DNA from: Stutzerimonas stutzeri
GTDB taxonomy: Bacteria > Pseudomonadota > Gammaproteobacteria > Pseudomonadales > Pseudomonadaceae
Direction of reading: 5' to 3'
Assembly (NCBI RefSeq): GCF_002890915.1
Contig: NZ_POUT01000002.1
Span: 310,001-374,000 of the forward strand
DNA length: 64,000 nt
Below the pieces are notes generated by a model. It did not search any database. It was not told the DNA's origin and saw only the letters and a program-made list of their open reading frames with translations. Shown in pieces: positions 58,449 to 64,000 of the stretch; the stretch's first letter is position 1, and every line of letters begins with the position of its first letter. A program made the translations under genes and the position numbers.

Positions 58449-58488
58449 CCCAGCCCTTTACTCAATTCGAGCCGGTCGAGGACTAGCG

Positions 58489-58965
58489 ATGGCAGACGAA
58501 CGCGACAACACTTCTCCCGAGGAACAGGCGCTGGCCGACGAATGGGCCGCGGCCCTGGCCGAGGCGGGGGACGCCAGCCAGGACGATATCGATGCGCTGC
58601 TGAACCAGGGCACGGCCGCGGCGGAACCGCCACCGGCGCCGCGCGCGCCGCTGGAGGATTTCGCCAGCGCGCCGAAGGCCAGCGGTGCGCAGCTGGGCCT
58701 GGATGGGCCGAACCTGGACGTGATCCTGGATATTCCGGTATCGATCTCCATGGAAGTCGGCAGTACCGAGATCAGCATCCGCAACCTGCTGCAGCTCAAC
58801 CAGGGCTCGGTGGTCGAACTCGACCGCCTGGCCGGCGAGCCGCTGGACGTGCTGGTCAACGGCACGCTGATCGCCCATGGCGAGGTGGTGGTGGTCAACG
58901 AGAAGTTCGGCATCCGGCTGACCGACGTGATCAGCCCCACCGAACGTATCAAGAAGCTGCGCTGA
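58489..58965 (+). CDS. fliN: Flagellar motor switch protein FliN
   Basis: Forms the C-ring base with FliM. The 158-residue protein has an N-terminal acidic extension with a second SQDDIDALL motif and a C-terminal SpoA domain (DVILDIPVSISMEVG to FGIRLTDVISP). It ends 1 base before fliO. Confidence 0.96.
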   Translation: MADERDNTSPEEQALADEWAAALAEAGDASQDDIDALLNQGTAAAEPPPAPRAPLEDFASAPKASGAQLGLDGPNLDVILDIPVSISMEVGSTEISIRNLLQLNQGSVVELDRLAGEPLDVLVNGTLIAHGEVVVVNEKFGIRLTDVISPTERIKKLR

Positions 58966-58966
58966 C

Positions 58967-59389
58967 ATGCGCGCCCTCGCATTCCTTGTCGCGCTCCTGG
59001 CGCTGCCGGTGATGGCTGCGGAACCGGCGACGACGAGCATGAGCAGTGCCGGCATGGGCACACAGCTGAGCAAGCTGCTGCTCGGCCTGCTGCTGGTGAT
59101 CGGGCTGATCTTCCTGCTCGCCTGGCTGCTGCGCCGTGTGCAGCAGATGAACCCGCGCGGTACCCAGGTGATCAAGCTGATCTCCAGCCAGGCGCTCGGC
59201 CCGCGCGAGCGGCTGGTGCTGGTGCAGGTCGGCGGCGAGCAGATCCTCATCGGCCTCAGCGGCGGGCGCATCACGCCGCTGCACGTCATGCGCGAGCCGG
59301 TGCATCTGCCGGATGCCGAGCCGGCCAATCCGGAATTCGCCCAGCGCCTGATGGAGCTGCTCGGCAAGGACCACAAGGACAAGCCCTGA
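58967..59389 (+). CDS. fliO: Flagellar biosynthetic protein FliO
   Basis: Assists assembly of the FliP ring of the export gate. The 140-residue protein has a signal-like N-terminus and one clear membrane helix (about residues 35-56), followed by a cytoplasmic domain. The fliP ATG overlaps its stop by one base. Confidence 0.9.
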   Translation: MRALAFLVALLALPVMAAEPATTSMSSAGMGTQLSKLLLGLLLVIGLIFLLAWLLRRVQQMNPRGTQVIKLISSQALGPRERLVLVQVGGEQILIGLSGGRITPLHVMREPVHLPDAEPANPEFAQRLMELLGKDHKDKP

Positions 59390-60165
59390 TGTTGCGTATC
59401 GTGCTGGCGCTGTTGCTGGTGCTGGCCGCGCCTCTTGCCCTGGGGCAGGAGAGCGCTGGCCTGCTGAGCCGGGGCGACAATCCGCTGTCGATCCCGGCGA
59501 TCACCCTGAGCACCGACGCCGAGGGGCAGCAGGAGTATTCGGTCAGCCTGCAGATCCTGCTGATCATGACGGCGCTGAGCTTCATCCCGGCGTTCGTCAT
59601 GCTGATGACCAGCTTCACGCGGATCATCATCGTCTTCTCCATCCTGCGCCAGGCGCTCGGCCTGCAGCAGACGCCGTCGAACCAGATCCTCATCGGCCTG
59701 ACGCTGTTCCTCACGCTGTTCATCATGGCGCCGGTATTCGACCGGATAAACCAGGATGCCCTGCAGCCCTACCTGAGCGAGCAGATACCGGCGCAGGAAG
59801 CCATCGCCCGCGCCGAGGTGCCGTTGAAGGGCTTCATGCTGGCGCAGACCCGCGAGAGCGACCTGGAGCTGTTCGTGCGCCTGTCGCGGCGTACCGACAT
59901 CGCCTCGCCGGAAGCCGCGCCGATGACCATCCTGGTGCCGGCCTTCGTCACCTCGGAGCTGAAGACCGCGTTCCAGATCGGCTTCATGATCTTCATTCCG
60001 TTCCTGATCATCGACATGGTGGTGGCCAGCGTGCTGATGGCGATGGGCATGATGATGCTCTCGCCGCTGATCATCTCGCTGCCGTTCAAGATCATGCTGT
60101 TCGTGCTGGTGGACGGCTGGGGGCTGATCATCGGCACCCTGGCCGGCAGCTTCGGCACGCTTTAG
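59389..60165 (+). CDS. fliP: Flagellar export gate protein FliP
   Basis: Pentameric core of the export gate. The 258-residue protein has a cleavable signal peptide ([19 protein letters not shown]) and four membrane helices with the FliP signatures [20 protein letters not shown] and [12 protein letters not shown]. fliQ follows after 13 bases. Confidence 0.97.
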   Translation: MLRIVLALLLVLAAPLALGQESAGLLSRGDNPLSIPAITLSTDAEGQQEYSVSLQILLIMTALSFIPAFVMLMTSFTRIIIVFSILRQALGLQQTPSNQILIGLTLFLTLFIMAPVFDRINQDALQPYLSEQIPAQEAIARAEVPLKGFMLAQTRESDLELFVRLSRRTDIASPEAAPMTILVPAFVTSELKTAFQIGFMIFIPFLIIDMVVASVLMAMGMMMLSPLIISLPFKIMLFVLVDGWGLIIGTLAGSFGTL

Positions 60166-60178
60166 GGAGGCGCTCGGA

Positions 60179-60448
60179 ATGACCCCTGAAGTTGCGGTTG
60201 ACCTGTTTCGCGAAGGGCTGTGGATGACCGCGATGATCGTCGGCGTGCTGGTGGTGCCGAGTCTGCTGGTCGGCCTGGTGGTGGCGATGTTCCAGGCTGC
60301 CACGCAGATCAACGAGCAGACCCTGAGCTTCCTGCCGCGCCTGCTGGTGATGCTGCTGACGCTGATCTGGGCCGGGCCCTGGCTGGTGCGCCAGTTGATG
60401 GAGTTCACCCAGAATCTCGTGCAGAACATTCCGCTGTTGATCGGGTAG
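60179..60448 (+). CDS. fliQ: Flagellar export gate protein FliQ
   Basis: Small gate component. The 89-residue protein has two membrane helices (about 17-40 and 54-75) and the conserved QAATQINEQTLSFLP motif between them. fliR begins 5 bases after its stop. Confidence 0.97.
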   Translation: MTPEVAVDLFREGLWMTAMIVGVLVVPSLLVGLVVAMFQAATQINEQTLSFLPRLLVMLLTLIWAGPWLVRQLMEFTQNLVQNIPLLIG

Positions 60449-60453
60449 CCGGC

Positions 60454-61230
60454 GTGCTGGAGCTGAGCAACGCGCAGATCGGCGGCTGGGTAGGGCAGTT
60501 CCTGCTGCCGCTGTTTCGCATCGCGGCCCTGCTGATGAGCATGCCGATCATCGGTGCCCAGCTGGTGCCGATGCGGGTGCGCCTGTATCTGGCGCTGGCC
60601 ATCGCCCTGGCGCTGGTGCCGGCGCTGCCGCCGATGCCGCTGGTGGAGTCGCTGAGCCTGCGCGCCTTGCTGCTGATCGCCGAGCAGTTGCTGATCGGCG
60701 TGATGATGGGCTTCATCCTGCAGCTGTTCTTCCAGGTGTTCATCGTCTCCGGGCAGATGCTGGCGATGCAGATGGGCCTGGGCTTCGCCTCGATGGTCGA
60801 TCCGTCCAACGGCGTTTCGGTGCCGGTGCTCGGCCAGTTCTTCAACATGCTGGTGATCCTGCTGTTCCTGGCGATGAACGGCCATCTGGTGGTGCTGGAG
60901 ATTCTGGCCGAGAGCTTCGTCACCTTGCCGGTGGGCGGTGGCCTGTCGACCAATCACTTCTGGGAAGTGGCCGGCAAGCTCGGCTGGGTGCTGGGCGCCG
61001 GGCTGTTGCTGGTGCTGCCGGCGATCACCGCGCTGCTGGTGGTCAACCTGGCGTTCGGCCTGATGACCCGCGCGGCGCCGCAGCTGAACATCTTTTCCAT
61101 CGGCTTCCCGCTGACCCTGGTGCTCGGCCTGATCATCGTCTGGATCGGCATGGCCGATATCTTCGCGCAGTACCAGGTCTTCGTCAGCGAGGCGCTGACG
61201 ATGCTGCGCGAGCTGGTGGGCGCGCGCTGA
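60454..61230 (+). CDS. fliR: Flagellar export gate protein FliR
   Basis: Single-copy gate component. The 258-residue protein has about six membrane helices and the FliR blocks MQMGLGFASMVDPSNG and SIGFPLTLVLGL. The start is GTG at 60454; the longer frame upstream shadows fliQ. Confidence 0.95.
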   Translation: MLELSNAQIGGWVGQFLLPLFRIAALLMSMPIIGAQLVPMRVRLYLALAIALALVPALPPMPLVESLSLRALLLIAEQLLIGVMMGFILQLFFQVFIVSGQMLAMQMGLGFASMVDPSNGVSVPVLGQFFNMLVILLFLAMNGHLVVLEILAESFVTLPVGGGLSTNHFWEVAGKLGWVLGAGLLLVLPAITALLVVNLAFGLMTRAAPQLNIFSIGFPLTLVLGLIIVWIGMADIFAQYQVFVSEALTMLRELVGAR

Positions 61231-61251
61231 TGAACCTGGTGGAGATTGCCC

Positions 61252-62388
61252 ATGGCTGAGAGCGAAAGCGGCGCCGACAAAAGCGAGGAACCCACAGAGA
61301 AACGCCTGCGCGAATCCCGTGAGAAAGGCCAACTGGCGCGCTCGCGCGAGCTCAACACGGTGGCGGTGACGCTGGGCGGCATCGGCGGCCTGCTGGCCTC
61401 CGGTGCGAGCCTGGCGCAGAGCCTGATGGCGATGATGCAGGGAACCTTCGAGCTGAGCCGCGAAACCCTGTTCGACGAGGGCTCCATGGTGACGCTGCTG
61501 ATGAACAGTGGCCTGATCGCGCTGGAAGCAATCCTGCCGTTGCTGATCGCCTTGCTGATCGCCTCGATTCTCGGCCCCATCGCCCTGGGTGGCTGGCTGT
61601 TCTCGGCCAAGGCCATGGCTCCCAATTTCGGCCGGATGAATCCGCTGGCCGGACTCAAGCGAATGTTCTCCACCAAGGCGCTGGTCGAGCTGCTCAAGGC
61701 GCTCGGCAAGTTCCTGGTGGTGTTGAGCGTGGCGCTACTAGTGCTTTCGTCCTATCAGGACGACCTGCGCTCGATCGCCAAGCAGCCGCTGGACCTGGCC
61801 ATCATGCACAGCGCCGAGATCGTCGGCTGGTGCGCCTTGTGGATGGCCTGCGGGCTGATCCTGATCGCGGCGGTGGACGTGCCGTTCCAGCTCTGGGACA
61901 ACAAGCAGAAGCTGATGATGACCAAGCAGGAGGTCAAGGACGAATACAAGGATTCCGAAGGCAAGCCCGAGGTCAAGTCGCGCATCCGCCAACTGCAGCG
62001 CGAGGCGGCCCAGCGGCGCATGATGCAGGCGGTGCCCGAGGCGGACGTGGTGATCACCAACCCGACCCACTTCGCCGTCGCCCTGAAATACGATGCCGCC
62101 AAGGGCGGGGCGCCGATGCTGCTGGCCAAGGGCAGCGATTTCCTGGCGCTGAAGATCCGCGAGATCGCCCAGGAGCATCAGGTGACCGTGCTCGAGTCCC
62201 CGGCACTGGCGCGGGCGGTCTACTACTCCACCGAGCTGGAACAGGAAATCCCCGCCGGCCTCTACCTCGCCGTGGCGCAGGTACTGGCCTACGTCTACCA
62301 GTTGCGCCAGTACCGCGCCGGCAAGGGCCGTCGCCCCGATCCGCTGAACGACCTGCCGATCCCGCTGGATCTGCGTAGGGATGAATAA
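61252..62388 (+). CDS. flhB: Flagellar export switch protein FlhB
   Basis: Export gate component that switches substrate class. The 378-residue protein has four membrane helices, then a cytoplasmic domain with the self-cleavage NPTH motif at residues 270-273. SEEPTEKRLRESREKGQ is the typical N-terminus. flhA, which normally follows in Pseudomonas, is not in the window; convergent sodC comes next. Confidence 0.97.
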   Translation: MAESESGADKSEEPTEKRLRESREKGQLARSRELNTVAVTLGGIGGLLASGASLAQSLMAMMQGTFELSRETLFDEGSMVTLLMNSGLIALEAILPLLIALLIASILGPIALGGWLFSAKAMAPNFGRMNPLAGLKRMFSTKALVELLKALGKFLVVLSVALLVLSSYQDDLRSIAKQPLDLAIMHSAEIVGWCALWMACGLILIAAVDVPFQLWDNKQKLMMTKQEVKDEYKDSEGKPEVKSRIRQLQREAAQRRMMQAVPEADVVITNPTHFAVALKYDAAKGGAPMLLAKGSDFLALKIREIAQEHQVTVLESPALARAVYYSTELEQEIPAGLYLAVAQVLAYVYQLRQYRAGKGRRPDPLNDLPIPLDLRRDE

Positions 62389-62392
62389 TTCT

Positions 62393-62430
62393 GAAGCTTG
62401 AAGCCAGAGAAAGTATCAGCTTCCAGCTTC
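62393..62430. terminator. Stem-loop between convergent flhB and sodC
   Basis: GAAGCTTGAAGC pairs with GCTTCCAGCTTC with one mismatch around a 14-nt loop. No strong U-run follows, so terminator activity is uncertain; the motif is common between pseudomonad genes. Confidence 0.45.
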
Positions 62431-62439
62431 CAACTGCTT

Positions 62440-62961
62440 CTATTCGATCACCCCGCAGGCAACCCGCGCGCCGCCACCGCCCAGCGGTTGCGGATGGTCG
62501 GCGTGGTTGTCGCCGCCCTGGTGGACCATCAGCGCCAGGCCCTTGATGTCGCCGAGGCTCTTCAGCCGTGGGGCCAGCACCGGCTGGCTGGCCTTGCCCT
62601 CGCTGTCGACGTACAGCGCCGGCAGGTCGCCCATGTGTCCGTCGCCCCAGGGCTCGCCGTGCTTGCCGGTGTTCTGCGGGTCCCAGTGGCCGGTGGCGGC
62701 GGCTGCCGCGGTGGGTTTGCCGTCGACCTCCGCCGGCTCGCAGCTGCCCTTGGCGTGGATGTGGAAGCCGTGCGTGCCCGGCTGCAGGCCGCTCAGCTCG
62801 GGGCGAAACACCAGGCCGTATTCGCTGCTGTCGATCTTCACACTGCCCACCGATTCGCCGATGCCCTGCGCGCTGACGGCGTTGACCTTCACGCTCAGCG
62901 TTTCGGCCTGAACGGCGAGGGCGCTGCAGCCGGCCAGCGCGGCGATGATCCACTGTTTCAT
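62440..62961 (-). CDS. sodC: Periplasmic Cu/Zn superoxide dismutase
   Basis: Converts superoxide to peroxide in the periplasm. The 173-residue protein has a signal peptide (cut near residue 19), the copper/zinc His set in [13 protein letters not shown] and DNHADHPQ, and the two disulfide cysteines (SCEP and VACGVIE). An AAGGAG site precedes the ATG. It lies downstream of the integrase remnant on the same strand. Confidence 0.96.
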   Translation of the reverse strand: MKQWIIAALAGCSALAVQAETLSVKVNAVSAQGIGESVGSVKIDSSEYGLVFRPELSGLQPGTHGFHIHAKGSCEPAEVDGKPTAAAAATGHWDPQNTGKHGEPWGDGHMGDLPALYVDSEGKASQPVLAPRLKSLGDIKGLALMVHQGGDNHADHPQPLGGGGARVACGVIE

Positions 62962-63070
62962 GTCGAAGCTCCTTCCCTTAATAGAGAAAAAAGCGGCATT
63001 CCGCCGCCGGTCACCATCTGACTGCCCGGCGGTGCGAGGGTTCGGGGGACTCGAGGTTCGGAGATTTTCT

Positions 63071-64000
63071 CTAGCGATCCAGCGGACTCAACACCGCCAA
63101 ACCGCCGCGGTTGAGCACGTGGGTGTAGATCATGGTGGTTTTCACGTCGGCGTGGCCGAGCAGCTCCTGCACCGTGCGGATATCCTGGCCCGCCTCCAGC
63201 AGGTGGGTGGCGAAGGAATGGCGCAGCGAATGGGGCGTCGCATGCTTGATCAGACCGGCACGCCGTGCCGCCTCGCGCACGGCGCGTTGAATGGTCTTTT
63301 CGTGCAGGTGATGGCGAAAGATCCGCTGACTGCGCGGGTCCCGCGAACGATTGACCGATGGGAATACGAGCTGCCAGCCCCACTCCTTCGCCGCATTCGG
63401 ATACTTGCGCGCCAGGGCGAAGGGTAAATTGGCCTCGCCAAACCCGTCCGTCAAATCCTCCTGATGCAGCCGTCGAACCTTATCCAGGTAAGCCTGCAAC
63501 GGCTCGACGATACGCATGGGCAGCATGGTCACCCGATCCTTCTGGCCCTTGCCATCGCGCACCAGAATCTCGCGACGGGCGAAGTCCACGTCCTTGACCC
63601 GCAGCCTGAGTGCCTCCAGCAGACGCAAGCCCGAGCCATAGAGCAGGTTGGCGACGATCCAGCCCACGCCCTGCAATTGCGTCAGCAAGGCCTCCACCTC
63701 GGCACGGGTCAACACTACCGGCAGATGGGCTGCTTCGCCCGCACGATACCTTGCAACCAGGGCAGATCCAGCTTGAGCACCTCTTTGTAAAGAAACAGCA
63801 AGGCAGCCAAGGCCTGGTTCTGCGTCGAAGCAGCCACGTCCCGCCTCACCGCCAGATGCGTCAGAAAGGCCTCGATCTCCGCTGCGCCCATCTCTGCTGG
63901 ATGCCGATAGCGATGGAAGCGGATATAGCGTTTTGCCCACTCGGCATAGACAGTTTCGGTACGGATGGAATAGTTTCTGACTCGAATCTGCTGGCGTAGC
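63071..64000 (-). pseudogene. intI: Integron integrase IntI, frameshifted and running off the window
   Basis: Tyrosine recombinase of the integron type. The C-terminal frame (63071 to about 63727) holds all catalytic residues: Arg in [10 protein letters not shown], Lys in GKGQKDR, His and Arg in TPHSLRHSF, His in LLGHADV and Tyr in MIYTHVL. It also has the IntI-specific insert ([16 protein letters not shown] and [12 protein letters not shown]). The N-terminal frame (63999 to about 63730) encodes [19 protein letters not shown] and [17 protein letters not shown], matching IntI N-domains. One base is missing near 63728, so the frames are split; the N-terminal frame ends at a TAG at 63715-63717. 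About 20 N-terminal residues and any attI lie beyond 64000. Confidence 0.85.

Noticed and set aside
58483-61332. A minus-strand open frame of about 950 codons opposite fliN-fliR
   Set aside because: It covers several well-identified fli genes on the other strand and reads as His/Gln/Arg-rich low-complexity sequence.
63071-63940. The integrase as an intact 289-residue protein starting at 63940
   Set aside because: The first 70 residues of that frame do not resemble any recombinase; the real N-domain is in another frame up to the frameshift near 63728.

Overview
This GC-rich window looks like the chromosome of a Pseudomonas-type gammaproteobacterium (Pseudomonas sensu lato; a stutzeri- or mendocina-like species is plausible, but no 16S is present to settle it). 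The evidence is the gene order. Positions 1-35.4 kb follow the conserved pseudomonad block comEC-exbBD-lpxK-kdsB-murB / rne / rluC-HAD-sppA / maf / yceD-rpmF-plsX-fabD-fabG-acpP-fabF-pabC-mltG-tmk-holB-pilZ-tatD / tetR / ETF-QO / etfBA. Positions 46.7-62.4 kb carry a pseudomonad flagellar export and basal-body cluster, fliE to flhB. Almost all DNA is coding. Many genes overlap by 4 bases (ATGA or GTGA), and GTG/TTG starts are frequent.

Region by region: (1) 1-6.7 kb: DNA uptake channel, ExbBD motor, and lipid A, Kdo and peptidoglycan precursor enzymes. (2) 6.7-12.4 kb: a membrane-anchored glutamate-synthase-like flavoprotein and RNase E, whose 5' leader is about 500 nt and whose promoter overlaps that of the divergent rluC. 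(3) 12.4-25.9 kb: rluC, phosphatase and signal-peptide-peptidase genes, then the fatty-acid synthesis operon behind a near-consensus sigma-70 promoter, continuing into pabC, mltG, tmk, holB, pilZ and a TatD nuclease. (4) 26-30.3 kb: an aromatic amino acid permease, a 1-kb non-coding island with a pair of inverted dispersed repeats and a candidate RgsA sRNA, then a class V aminotransferase divergent from a TetR regulator. (5) 30.5-35.4 kb: a DUF4823 lipoprotein, a DUF1285 protein, and the fatty-acid-oxidation electron chain (ETF-QO divergent from etfBA) with a PsrA-type operator between them. (6) 35.5-46.5 kb: accessory genes: a periplasmic binding protein, a lipoprotein/OmpA pair, a MocR regulator, a GGDEF-EAL protein, pyrF, two orphan oxidoreductases and a BenE-type transporter.

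(7) 46.7-62.4 kb: fliEFG, fliHIJ, hsbA-hsbR-hptB, fliK and fliLMNOPQR-flhB. Three good RpoN (-24/-12) promoters precede fliE, fliK and fliL. The HptB-HsbR-HsbA partner-switch module, which controls FlgM/FliA and c-di-GMP in P. aeruginosa, is embedded between fliJ and fliK. The fliG-fliH junction is opened by a REP-type repeat and a palindrome-containing promoter. (8) 62.4-64 kb: flhB is followed by convergent sodC and a frameshifted integron integrase that runs off the window. Any attI site and cassette array would lie just beyond 64 kb.

No rRNA, tRNA, CRISPR array, transposase or prophage was found. The most unusual items are the integron integrase remnant, two promoters placed so that yceD and rluC mRNAs would be leaderless, the inverted dispersed-repeat pair, and the disrupted fliG-fliH junction. 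I see no clearly novel multi-gene system.
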